DNA of 64,000 nucleotides from an uncultured Marinifilum sp. Lineage in GTDB: Bacteria > Bacteroidota > Bacteroidia > Bacteroidales > Marinifilaceae. Of this stretch, positions 25,496 through 33,660 are shown in pieces. The notes under the pieces are model-generated. The model saw only the letters and a program-made list of their open reading frames with translations. It had not been told where the DNA came from and searched no databases. Position numbers and translations under genes: made by a program. The number at the start of each line of letters is the position of its first letter. Positions within the stretch are counted from its first letter, which is position 1. The stretch lies in the NCBI RefSeq assembly GCF_963677195.1, contig NZ_OY781918.1, positions 4,390,923 through 4,454,922 on the forward strand, written 5' to 3'.

Positions 25496-25527
25496 ATAAG
25501 ACTACCTCAGTTATGAGGTAGTCTTAT
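25496..25527 (+). terminator. Rho-independent terminator after susD
   Basis: A perfect 14-bp stem, ATAAGACTACCTCA (25496-25509) with TGAGGTAGTCTTAT (25514-25527), has a GTTA loop. It lies 29 bp after the susD stop and 27 bp before the GH30 gene. GH30 may therefore depend on read-through or its own promoter. The T tract is poor, so the stem may also protect the susCD mRNA end. Confidence 0.7.
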
Positions 25528-25554
25528 ATACATAAACATTACAAGGCTTCTATT

Positions 25555-27015
25555 ATGAAAAACTTTATTCCTGTTTTATTATTAGCATGTGCTGCTTGTT
25601 CGCAACCAAATTCGCCTAACAAAACACTAATGGCTAAAAATTTTAATGCCGAAGGCAAAACCGCAACAATAATTACTACTGCAAAAGATACTGATTTAAG
25701 GTTGCAAAAAACAGGAGAAACAGTATTCCAAAAATCGAAACAGGCTCTCGAAACCGAAAATTCTATTTTTGTGAATCCAAACAATACATTTCAATCTTTT
25801 ATTGGAATTGGAGGAGCCATAACCGATGCCTCGGCAGAGGTATTTGCAAAACTATCAAAAGATAAACAAGAAGAACTACTAAATGCTTATTACAGCAAAG
25901 AAGGAATTAACTACTCCTTAATGCGTACATCTATCCATTCCTGCGATTTTAGTAAAGGTAACTTTACCTATATCGAAGAGGGTGATAAAGCATTGAAAAC
26001 TTTCTCCATTGATGTTGATAAAAAATATCGCCTCCCAATGATCAAAAGAGCCATAAAAAAAGCAGGAGGCTCTATCCTATTTTATGCAAGCCCTTGGAGT
26101 CCTCCAGCTTTCATGAAAGACAATAAAAACATGCTTAAAGGAGGGAAACTTCTACCAGAATATTACGACTCGTGGGCTATGTACTACGCAAAATTTATTA
26201 AAGCTTACGAAAAAGAAGGAATACCTGTTTGGGGTGTTACCATACAAAACGAACCTATGGCTACCCAAAGTTGGGAATCCTGCATATATACAGCCGAAGA
26301 AGAACGTGATTTTTTAAAAAATCATTTAGGACCTACTCTTGAGAAAGAAGGTTTAGGCGATAAAAACATTGTAGTGTGGGATCACAACCGCGATTTAATT
26401 ACCCACCGTGCCAACACAATTATGGATGATCCTGAGGCTGCAAAATATGCCTGGGGAACAGGTTTTCATTGGTACGAAACCTGGAGAAAAGGACAGCCAA
26501 TGTTCAATAACCTGCAAAAAATACAGGAAGCTTATCCTGATAAAAAATTACTATTTACCGAAGGCTGCAACGAAGCTTTTGATGCGGAAAAATACCAGTA
26601 CTGGCCAAATGCAGAACGCTATGGTCACTCAATGATTAACGATTTTAATTGTGGAACAGTTGGCTGGACCGATTGGAACATTCTATTAGATGAAACAGGC
26701 GGACCAAATCATGTTAACAACTTATGCTTTGCTCCTATTCATGCCGATACCAGAACCGATAGCTTAATATATACACCATCTTATTACTTTATAGGACATT
26801 TTTCTAAATTTGTGCACCCCGGAGCAAAACGAATAAGCACAGTATCAAGTATTAGTTTTCTGGAAAGCACATCGTTTATAAACAAAAATGGGGAAATAAT
26901 TACTGTAGTTATGAACTCATCTAATAAAAAAATGACCTATAAACTATATGTTGGATCAAATATTTCTGCAGAAATTAAAATTCCACCAAGAGCTATTCAA
27001 ACAATTTTATACTAA
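25555..27015 (+). CDS. GH30-family beta-glycosidase, lipoprotein
   Basis: Secreted retaining beta-glycosidase of 486 residues. The signal ends in LLLAC (Cys12). The acid/base Glu is in WGVTIQNEPMATQSWESC and the nucleophile Glu in KLLFTEGCNEAF; a C-terminal beta domain follows (about 410-486). This belongs to the GH30 branch that contains glucosylceramidases and beta-1,6-glucanases. Next to GH9, GH94 and GH3 genes it most likely acts on beta-glucan, with beta-1,6-glucanase or beta-glucosidase activity as candidates. The sequence alone does not decide. Confidence 0.9.
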   Translation: MKNFIPVLLLACAACSQPNSPNKTLMAKNFNAEGKTATIITTAKDTDLRLQKTGETVFQKSKQALETENSIFVNPNNTFQSFIGIGGAITDASAEVFAKLSKDKQEELLNAYYSKEGINYSLMRTSIHSCDFSKGNFTYIEEGDKALKTFSIDVDKKYRLPMIKRAIKKAGGSILFYASPWSPPAFMKDNKNMLKGGKLLPEYYDSWAMYYAKFIKAYEKEGIPVWGVTIQNEPMATQSWESCIYTAEEERDFLKNHLGPTLEKEGLGDKNIVVWDHNRDLITHRANTIMDDPEAAKYAWGTGFHWYETWRKGQPMFNNLQKIQEAYPDKKLLFTEGCNEAFDAEKYQYWPNAERYGHSMINDFNCGTVGWTDWNILLDETGGPNHVNNLCFAPIHADTRTDSLIYTPSYYFIGHFSKFVHPGAKRISTVSSISFLESTSFINKNGEIITVVMNSSNKKMTYKLYVGSNISAEIKIPPRAIQTILY

Positions 27016-27051
27016 AAATCACCATTAATAAAAACCTAAAACTCAGAGCAC

Positions 27052-29235
27052 ATGAATAAGTTATTATTCTTTGGTTTCTTTTCCATTTTTTTTATCACAA
27101 ATGGTTTGTCTGCACAAACAAAATCCAATCCAATGGACTTGAAAATAGAAAAAATATTAAAACAACTCAGCCTTAAAGAAAAGCTTGACATGTGTCATGC
27201 TCAATCCAAATTCAGTTCCAAGGGAGTACCCAGACTTGGTATTCCGGAATTATGGATGTCGGATGGACCTCACGGCGTACGTGCCGAAATTGAATGGGAT
27301 AGTTGGAATCATGCTCAATGGACAAGTGATTCATGTACTGCATTCCCTGCTTTAACTTGCCTAGCTGCAACTTTTAATCCCGAATTATCAAAAAAATACG
27401 GTAAGGCAATTGGCGAAGAAGCCAGATATCGCAAGAAAGATGTTCTTTTGGGACCTGGAGTTAACATATACCGAACTCCTCTTAACGGAAGAAATTTCGA
27501 ATACATGGGCGAAGATCCTTTTTTGGCTTCAAAAATGGTTGTCCCTTATATTCATGGTGTTCAGGAAAATGGCGTTGCTGCCTGCGTAAAACACTATGTT
27601 TTAAACAATCAGGAACATTGGAGAGATCACATTAATGTTGAGATAAGCGATAGAGCTTTGTACGAAATTTACCTACCGGCTTTTAAAGCTGCTGTTCAAG
27701 AAGGAAAATCGTGGTCGATAATGGGAGCCTACAACCAATTTAGAGGACAATATTGTTGCCATAATGAACTATTAGTGAATAAAATATTAAAAACCGATTG
27801 GGAATTTGATGGTGTATTAGTTACCGATTGGGGAGCAACTCACAACACAAAACAAGCAGCTCTTTACGGATTAGATATAGAAATGGGAACCGGAACCGAT
27901 GGATTAACCAGTTCGTCGAAAAATGCATACGACAATTATTACCTGGCAAACCCATTACGCAAAATGATTGAAAATGGCGAAATTGATGAATCGGTTGTTG
28001 ATGAGAAAGTGAGAAGAATTCTTCGCTTGATGTTCAGAACAAGTATGAATAAATCTAGACCTTTCGGAAGCATGAATAGCCAGCAACATTTCAACGTAGC
28101 TCGTGAAATTGCTCAAGAAGGAATTGTACTATTAAAAAATGAAGATAACTTCTTTCCTATCGATCCCAAAACAACAAAAACAATAGCTGTTATTGGTGAA
28201 AATGCTACACGAATGATGACCATTGGAGGAGGTTCTTCCGAATTAAAAACCATTCATGAAATTTCACCTTTACAGGGATTTCAGGAATGTTTTACCAATG
28301 CTAACATTCTCCATTCAATGGGATATTCTTCAGGTCCTTCGGTTTACGGACGTGTTATTCCATCGAAATTAAATGCCGATTCTTTAAAAATAGAAGCAAT
28401 TAAAATTGCTGCTCAAGCTGATATCGTATTATATGTTGGTGGCTTAAACAAAAATCATCATCAGGATTGTGAAGGTGACGACCGCCTTAAATTCGGACTT
28501 CCTTTCGGACAGGATGAATTACTTTCCGAGATATTAAATGTGAATAAAAATACAGCTGTAATTCTGGTAAGTGGAAATGCAGTGGAAATGCCATGGATAT
28601 CAAAAGTTAAGGCCATAGCTCAGGTTTGGTATTTAGGAAGCGAAGCCGGACATGCTATAGCAGATATTATTTCCGGAGCCATAAATCCATCAGGGAAACT
28701 ACCATTTACTTTTCCTGTAAAACTAGAAGACAATTCGGCTCATTCGTTCGGAGAAATGTCTTACCCTGGCGATGGCATTAATCAGAAATATAAAGACGAC
28801 ATTTTAGTAGGATATCGCTGGCACGACACAAAAAAAATAAAACCATTATTCGAATTCGGATTTGGCCTTTCCTACTCTAATTTTAAAATCACAAAAGCCT
28901 CTAGCAATAAAAAAACATACCATCCCAACGATATTATAAATCTTTCCTGCGAAATTAAAAATACTGGAAAAGTAGATGGAAAAGAAACCATTCAGATTTA
29001 TGCCAACGATACGGAAGCATCTGTTTTACGACCATTGAAAGAGCTAAAAGAATTTCGAAAAGTAAACTTACAGGCAGGAGAAAGTAAAACAGTACACATT
29101 AAAATCCCGGCTAAAAATTTATCTTTTTTCGATGATTCTAAAATGGAATGGAAACTAGAAAAAGGGCAATTTAAATTGATGATTGGAACATCCTCACGAA
29201 ATATCCATCAATCAATCAGTATTAAAATAGAATAG
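27052..29235 (+). CDS. GH3 beta-glucosidase-type enzyme
   Basis: Periplasmic exo-acting glycosidase. A signal peptide (about 1-22, ending LSAQ) is followed by the GH3 TIM-barrel domain, with KHYVLNNQE and the nucleophile Asp in GVLVTDWGATH. The alpha/beta sandwich (from about 355) and a C-terminal fibronectin-III-like domain (about 615-725) complete the usual three-domain plan. Length is 727. It should release glucose from the non-reducing ends of oligosaccharides. The gene lies 36 bp after GH30 and 8 bp before a second GH3 gene of different type, so the two probably split linkage or size preferences. Confidence 0.93.
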   Translation: MNKLLFFGFFSIFFITNGLSAQTKSNPMDLKIEKILKQLSLKEKLDMCHAQSKFSSKGVPRLGIPELWMSDGPHGVRAEIEWDSWNHAQWTSDSCTAFPALTCLAATFNPELSKKYGKAIGEEARYRKKDVLLGPGVNIYRTPLNGRNFEYMGEDPFLASKMVVPYIHGVQENGVAACVKHYVLNNQEHWRDHINVEISDRALYEIYLPAFKAAVQEGKSWSIMGAYNQFRGQYCCHNELLVNKILKTDWEFDGVLVTDWGATHNTKQAALYGLDIEMGTGTDGLTSSSKNAYDNYYLANPLRKMIENGEIDESVVDEKVRRILRLMFRTSMNKSRPFGSMNSQQHFNVAREIAQEGIVLLKNEDNFFPIDPKTTKTIAVIGENATRMMTIGGGSSELKTIHEISPLQGFQECFTNANILHSMGYSSGPSVYGRVIPSKLNADSLKIEAIKIAAQADIVLYVGGLNKNHHQDCEGDDRLKFGLPFGQDELLSEILNVNKNTAVILVSGNAVEMPWISKVKAIAQVWYLGSEAGHAIADIISGAINPSGKLPFTFPVKLEDNSAHSFGEMSYPGDGINQKYKDDILVGYRWHDTKKIKPLFEFGFGLSYSNFKITKASSNKKTYHPNDIINLSCEIKNTGKVDGKETIQIYANDTEASVLRPLKELKEFRKVNLQAGESKTVHIKIPAKNLSFFDDSKMEWKLEKGQFKLMIGTSSRNIHQSISIKIE

Positions 29236-29243
29236 CATAAAAC

Positions 29244-31526
29244 ATGGTGAAAATGAGAAAATATATATTTTTTTGGACTGCCAGTCTCTTCTTAATAATA
29301 TCCTGTACCCAAAAAAAATCAGGAGATAAATGCGACCAGTTCGTTGATGAACTGCTCTCACAAATGACTTTGGAAGAAAAAATTGGTCAGCTAAACCAAT
29401 ATACAAGTCACTGGGAAATGACTGGTCCGGCGCCAAAAAATTCTTCAGCACAAAAACGTTTAGAAGATATTAAAAACGGGCGAGTAGGTTCCATGCTTAA
29501 TGTTTTTGGCGCTAAAGCTACTTATGAAGCGCAAAAACTGGCAGTAGAAAACAGCAGACTAGGCATTCCTTTACTTTTTGGATACGATGTAATTCATGGA
29601 TACAAAACCATGTTACCCATACCATTAGGAGAAGCTTCTGCATGGGATCCCAGCATTTCTAAACAAGCTTCTCAGCTTGCTGCAAAAGAAGCTGCAGCTG
29701 CTGGTTTACACTGGACATTTGCTCCCATGATGGATGTAGGAAGAGATGCCCGCTGGGGACGAGTTATGGAAGGTTGTGGTGAAGATCCTTATCTGGCAAG
29801 TGTACTTTCGGTTGCAAGAGTAAAAGGTTTTCAGGGTGAAGATCTTTCGAAAGAATATACTATTGCTGCATGTGCAAAACATTTTGCAGCTTATGCCTTT
29901 GCCGAAGCCGGACGAGACTACAATACTGTTGATATAGGAAGCTATACATTACACAATACTGTTTTACCTCCTTTCAAAGCTGTTGCGAATGCTGGCGTAA
30001 GTACTTTTATGAATTCTTTCAATATCATCAACGGAACTCCTGCAACTGCAAATCCATATCTGCAAAGAGAACTTCTAAAAGACAAATGGAATTATGATGG
30101 TTTTATAGTTTCCGATTGGGGGAGCATTGAAGAAATAGATTATCATGGAGCTGCCGAAGACTTAAAACATGCAGCACAATTAGCTATAAATGCTGGTTCG
30201 GATATGGATATGGAATCGAATGCCTATCTGCCCTATTTAAAAGAATTAGTTGAAGAAGGTAAAGTTAAAGAAAGTGTAATTAAGGATGCAGCCAGAAGAA
30301 TTCTTAAAGTAAAATACAAACTGGGCTTATTCGAAAATCCATACAAATATTCAAATCCAGAACGCGAAATAGAATTAATCAATAATAAGGAAAGCCGTGA
30401 TATCGCAAGAAAAATAGCACGCCATTCTATGGTGCTACTTAAAAATAACAATAAGCTTTTGCCTCTCTCCAAGCAAACCAAATCTATTGCCGTAATAGGT
30501 CCTTTGGCCGATGACAAAAATTCGCCACTGGGAAGCTGGAGAGCTCAAGCAATTAAAAATTCAGCGGTTTCGTTACTGGATGGGATTAAAAATGCAGTAT
30601 CTCCGAATACAAAAATCAATTATTCAAAAGCTTGCGATTTAGCTATTGGAAAAAGAAATTTTCGAGATGAATTAAATTTTAGCACTACCATTAATCAGCA
30701 AACCATATTGTCAGCAATAAATACTGCAAAAAAATCAGATATTGTAATTCTGGCTTTAGGCGAAGATTGTTTTCAATCAGGAGAAGGCCGCAGTCAGACC
30801 AATATTAGATTAAAAGGTGCGCAAATGGAACTTTTCAACAAAATAAGCGAACTTAATAAAAAGATTATAGTGGTTTTAATGAATGGTCGTCCTATTGCAA
30901 TACCCGAAATTGAAGAAAAAGCCGACGCCATTTTAGAAACATGGTTTGCAGGTTCTGAGGCTGGAAACGCCATTGCCGATGTTTTATTCGGCGATTTTAA
31001 TCCATCGGGAAAGCTAACAATGTCGTTTCCCCGAAATGTTGGACAATGTCCCATTTATTATAACCACATGAATACAGGACGCCCTAATTCTACTGGTAAT
31101 GTATTTTGGTCGCATTATACCGATGCTCCAAATACACCTCTTTATCCTTTCGGATATGGCTTAAGCTATACAAACTTTAATTACGGAGCAGTTGAAACAG
31201 ACAAAAAATCTTATTCGAAAAACGAATCTGTTAAACTAAATTTTATTCTCTCTAATACAGGAGAGTTTGAAGGAGAAGAAATTGTGCAGGTTTATATTCA
31301 GGATCCAAAAGCTAAATATGCTCGCCCAGTTAAAGAGTTAAAAGCATTCCAGAAAGTTAAACTCGCTTCTAAAGAAGAGAAAAGAATCACTTTTGAATTG
31401 AATAAAAAGGATTTTGGATACTATTCTCCTAAGGGCGAATTCCTTTTCGAATCTGGCACTTACTATATATATGTAGGATGTAATTCAAGAGATGTTCAAA
31501 AAATAGAGATTAGTTTTATAGATTAG
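29244..31526 (+). CDS. GH3 beta-glucosidase, BglX-like lipoprotein
   Basis: Second GH3 enzyme of the locus, 760 residues, closer to the periplasmic BglX type. The lipobox LIISC is near residue 20 (a start at 29253, MRKYIFFW, is equally possible). The TIM barrel carries RWGRVMEGCGEDPYLAS and the nucleophile motif FIVSDWGSIEEIDYHG. A sandwich domain and a C-terminal Fn3-like domain (LYPFGYGLSYTNF, about 625-760) follow. It probably works on beta-linked gluco-oligosaccharides at the cell envelope. It is the last gene of the locus and is followed by a terminator. Confidence 0.94.
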   Translation: MVKMRKYIFFWTASLFLIISCTQKKSGDKCDQFVDELLSQMTLEEKIGQLNQYTSHWEMTGPAPKNSSAQKRLEDIKNGRVGSMLNVFGAKATYEAQKLAVENSRLGIPLLFGYDVIHGYKTMLPIPLGEASAWDPSISKQASQLAAKEAAAAGLHWTFAPMMDVGRDARWGRVMEGCGEDPYLASVLSVARVKGFQGEDLSKEYTIAACAKHFAAYAFAEAGRDYNTVDIGSYTLHNTVLPPFKAVANAGVSTFMNSFNIINGTPATANPYLQRELLKDKWNYDGFIVSDWGSIEEIDYHGAAEDLKHAAQLAINAGSDMDMESNAYLPYLKELVEEGKVKESVIKDAARRILKVKYKLGLFENPYKYSNPEREIELINNKESRDIARKIARHSMVLLKNNNKLLPLSKQTKSIAVIGPLADDKNSPLGSWRAQAIKNSAVSLLDGIKNAVSPNTKINYSKACDLAIGKRNFRDELNFSTTINQQTILSAINTAKKSDIVILALGEDCFQSGEGRSQTNIRLKGAQMELFNKISELNKKIIVVLMNGRPIAIPEIEEKADAILETWFAGSEAGNAIADVLFGDFNPSGKLTMSFPRNVGQCPIYYNHMNTGRPNSTGNVFWSHYTDAPNTPLYPFGYGLSYTNFNYGAVETDKKSYSKNESVKLNFILSNTGEFEGEEIVQVYIQDPKAKYARPVKELKAFQKVKLASKEEKRITFELNKKDFGYYSPKGEFLFESGTYYIYVGCNSRDVQKIEISFID

Positions 31527-31531
31527 TTAAA

Positions 31532-31570
31532 TAAGAAAACCTACAAAAAAAAATCTGGTAGGTTTTCTTA
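31532..31570 (+). terminator. Terminator at the end of the glycan locus
   Basis: TAAGAAAACCTAC (31532-31544) pairs perfectly with GTAGGTTTTCTTA (31558-31570) around a 13-nt loop, 5 bp after the last GH3 stop. Confidence 0.75.
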
Positions 31571-32001
31571 TTACCACATAAATCAGTTTCAATTTTAGAG
31601 GAATCTCAAAAGTAAACTGATATCTCATTTAAATTGATCTGATTTGATATTCCTCAATTTAAAAATCAAATTCAGCATTTAAATTCCACTTATTTTGCTA
31701 AAAAAAGTTAAACAATATATCAATATTAAAATTTACTTCAGATAAACAGTTTAACTTACAAAAAAAATGAAAATTTTATATGCCTTATTTTGAACACCTT
31801 GAATTTTAAAATTTGTTAAACTTCAATAAAATCGCTTGTTTCATTTCGTAAACTTATATTTTTTACTTATTTTCAAACTAGAAAGATTAATCAAATAGGC
31901 TTAACGAAGCCGAACATGCGCAGATCATAAAAACCGGTTTATATTTATCAAAATATTAACTTATACACACGCGTGTATATTAAAATATAGGAGGAATTGT
32001 A
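31571..32001. other. Intergenic region before hpf
   Basis: About 430 bp without a gene. It contains two short palindromes, AAACCGGTTT (31932-31941) and ACACGCGTGT (31967-31976), and near its end a purine-rich ribosome site. A weak promoter-like pair (TTG at 31836-31838, TATATTTT at 31855-31862) is present with a short spacer. Stress- or stationary-phase control of hpf would act here. Confidence 0.35.
31989..31994 (+). promoter_or_regulatory. Strong Shine-Dalgarno site of hpf
   Basis: AGGAGG lies 7 bases before the hpf ATG. Most genes in this window lack any Shine-Dalgarno sequence, as is usual in Bacteroidota, so this full match stands out. Confidence 0.7.
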
Positions 32002-32292
32002 ATGAATATGAAAATGCAATCCGTGGGTTTTAAAGCAGATAGTAAGTTGGAAGCCTTCATCAACCAGAAATTAAAGAAGTTAGAGAAGTTTGAAAATAAT
32101 ATTACTACTTACGAAGTAATTTTAAACATAGACAAAGCCAGTAACAGAGAGAATAAAGTTGTTGAAGTTAAAATGAATGTTCCCGGAAGTGAGCTATTTG
32201 CAAAAAAGAAAAGCAAAACATTTGAAGAAGCAACAGATTTGGTAGCAGATGCACTTCGAAGCCAAATTCTAAAATATAAAGAAAAAAGATAA
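32002..32292 (+). CDS. hpf: Short ribosome hibernation promoting factor (HPF/RaiA)
   Basis: Binds the 30S subunit and blocks tRNA/mRNA sites in resting cells. The 96 residues form the single S30AE domain, with LEAFINQKLKKLEKF, the ENKVVEVKMNVPGSELFAKKK strand-turn and a C-terminal helix (EEATDLVADALRSQI). The C-terminal dimerisation domain of long HPF is absent, as in other short forms. It has a strong ribosome-binding site and its own terminator, so it is probably a single-gene transcript. Confidence 0.95.
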   Translation: MNMKMQSVGFKADSKLEAFINQKLKKLEKFENNITTYEVILNIDKASNRENKVVEVKMNVPGSELFAKKKSKTFEEATDLVADALRSQILKYKEKR

Positions 32293-32304
32293 TCCTCGAA
32301 CAGA

Positions 32305-32332
32305 AACGGAGCTAATTAGCTCCGTTTTTTTT
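32305..32332 (+). terminator. Rho-independent terminator after hpf
   Basis: AACGGAGCTAATTAGCTCCG begins a 22-bp perfect palindrome (32305-32326) that runs into eight Ts (32325-32332). It ends 5 bp before the stop of the convergent CDGSH gene and may serve both strands. Confidence 0.85.
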
Positions 32333-32774
32333 ATTCCTTAAATCCAACATCACGATGCGAACCATCACAAAATGGCTTATTTTTAGAAGCTCCACACCTG
32401 CAAAAATACGATGCACTCTCTATAACTTCTCTTTGTCCATCGGAACGAATTAATGTAATTGGGCCTTCAACCATTAACGGGCCATTTTTCATTAGCTCAA
32501 GCTTTTTACCTGTCTCTAATGCTTTTATAGGACCTTTATCCGCCTCATCGCTTTCCGGACTATTCATATAAAACGATAAAGCTCTCGAGGGGCATTTCTG
32601 CACCTGCTTAATAATTAATTCTGTATCAGCACCCTTCATTTTAATCCATGGCCGGGTTCCTGGTTGAAAAACAAGAGGTAATCCTTTAAAACATTCACCA
32701 GAATGGATACACAATTCCGAATCATAAACAACCGTAACCTCACCATTAGAATATTCTTTTTTTGTATTCTTCAT
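32331..32774 (-). CDS. CDGSH iron-sulfur protein with divergent 4Fe-4S mono-cluster domain
   Basis: Small iron-sulfur protein of 147 residues. The N-terminal half is a Fer4_19-like domain (YDSELCIHSGECFKGLP at about 14-31, later a conserved KCPSRALS block). The C-terminal half carries the CDGSH motif CRCGASKNKPFCDGSH (three Cys and one His binding 2Fe-2S). Proteins of this two-domain plan are common in bacteria and are thought to act in electron transfer or cluster handling; no specific pathway is known to me. It is convergent with hpf. Confidence 0.92.
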   Translation of the reverse strand: MKNTKKEYSNGEVTVVYDSELCIHSGECFKGLPLVFQPGTRPWIKMKGADTELIIKQVQKCPSRALSFYMNSPESDEADKGPIKALETGKKLELMKNGPLMVEGPITLIRSDGQREVIESASYFCRCGASKNKPFCDGSHRDVGFKE

Positions 32775-32956
32775 AGCATTTAATTTTTCGAATTAATAAG
32801 CATATCATATAATTTACTACATTTTTAAAAATTATGCAGAAATTTATTTCCAAACTTTAAAAAAAACATTTCACAGACAATCAACTCATTCTGAACATGC
32901 TGCAAACAAAGAAAAAATAAGACATCATAAAATATTTAATTTAGCACAATAAAGAA

Positions 32957-32987
32957 CTTGCAGATAAGAAAAATTGTTCTACTTTTG
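32957..32987 (+). promoter_or_regulatory. Promoter of the tRNA-Trp gene
   Basis: CTTG (32957-32960), a 19-nt spacer and TACTTTTG (32980-32987) match the Bacteroidota consensus. The tRNA begins 46 bp further on. Confidence 0.65.
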
Positions 32988-33033
32988 TCGCAGACTTTTA
33001 AGAAAGGTACACTATTAAAGTTACCGAAAACAC

Positions 33034-33106
33034 ACGGGTGTAGCTCAGTTGGCAGAGCACTGGTCTCCAAAACCAGGTGTCGGGAGTTCGAGTCTCTCCT
33101 CCCGTG
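33034..33106 (+). tRNA. tRNA-Trp (anticodon CCA)
   Basis: The cloverleaf can be folded directly: acceptor ACGGGTG/CTCCCGT (one T-T mismatch), TA, D stem GCTC/GAGC, anticodon stem CTGGT/ACCAG with loop CTCCAAA, and T arm GGGAG-TTCGAGT-CTCTC. The anticodon CCA reads UGG. The discriminator is G and the 3' CCA is not encoded. It is a single gene with its own promoter and terminator. Confidence 0.96.
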
Positions 33107-33110
33107 CAAT

Positions 33111-33143
33111 AAAAACCTTTCGATTTTTTCGAAAGGTTTTTTT
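33111..33143 (+). terminator. Terminator after tRNA-Trp
   Basis: AAAAACCTTTCGA (33111-33123) pairs with TCGAAAGGTTTTT (33129-33141) around five Ts, and the T run continues to 33143. A second smaller hairpin, AAACCGC/GCGGTTT (33152-33158 with 33165-33171), follows and may serve the minus-strand gene downstream of it. Confidence 0.85.
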
Positions 33144-33202
33144 ATATAAAAAAACCGCATAAAAGCGGTTTAATAATTTTAACTGTTAATATGCTCGTTC
33201 GA

Positions 33203-33210
33203 GCTTTTTG
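33203..33210 (+). repeat. Target-site duplication, left copy
   Basis: GCTTTTTG directly before the left inverted repeat. The same eight bases follow the right inverted repeat at 34680-34687. Eight base pairs is the usual duplication for ISL3-family elements. Confidence 0.88.
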
Positions 33211-33285
33211 GGATCAGTTTCAAAAGTTGGGTCTGCGTACAAAAAGGAATACCTTTGCTGATAGAAAAAACACTTTAGATTATAT

Positions 33286-33660
33286 ATGCAAAAGTCACTA
33301 CTCTCACTATTTTTTCCAGAAGGTCTTTTAGATTATTTTAATATAATAGATTTTAAAGAGGTTTCTAGCGGGAAAGAAATTTACGAAAGAAGATTAACTA
33401 TTTATTTAGAAGAAAAGAAGATTATTCCTGAGGAATATAAGGATTATTCTATCAAAGCCAGTGGTTTTATGCCAGCACGAGAAATAGAAGATTATCCCAT
33501 TCGAGATATGTTAGTTAAGCTTAATGTCAAGCGTCGTCGTTGGGATGTTGTTGTTGATGGCAAGAGTAAAAAAGTAAGTAGAGATTGGAATTTGATCATT
33601 TCAGGAACTCGCATGTCTGCAGAGTATTCTGCTTTTTTAAAAGAAGTTAGTCGATTTTAA
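33286..33660 (+). CDS. Transposase N-terminal part (OrfA)
   Basis: The 124-residue product resembles the N-terminal region of ISL3/ISAon1-type transposases. It has mixed strands and a basic C-terminal half (MLVKLNVKRRRWDVV; KKVSRDWN), consistent with DNA binding to the ends. It has no catalytic residues. It ends in CGA TTT TAA inside the start of the second frame. The four Ts allow a tRNA-Phe to slip forward one base there, which would join it to the catalytic part. Alone it might act as an inhibitor of transposition (inference). Confidence 0.85.
   Translation: MQKSLLSLFFPEGLLDYFNIIDFKEVSSGKEIYERRLTIYLEEKKIIPEEYKDYSIKASGFMPAREIEDYPIRDMLVKLNVKRRRWDVVVDGKSKKVSRDWNLIISGTRMSAEYSAFLKEVSRF

Noticed and set aside
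31932..31976. Palindromes AAACCGGTTT and ACACGCGTGT as regulatory sites for hpf
   Set aside because: Each is only 10 bp, they are unlike each other, and no regulator is encoded nearby; kept only as a note on the region.
32958..33149. A 63-codon open frame across the tRNA-Trp gene
   Set aside because: It reads straight through the tRNA cloverleaf and its terminator, so it is not a gene.
33634..33642. A heptamer-like TTTTTTA AAA run near the end of OrfA as a classical -1 slippery site
   Set aside because: A -1 slip would enter the wrong frame; the catalytic frame is +1 relative to OrfA, and that frame also has a stop (33638-33640) at this spot.
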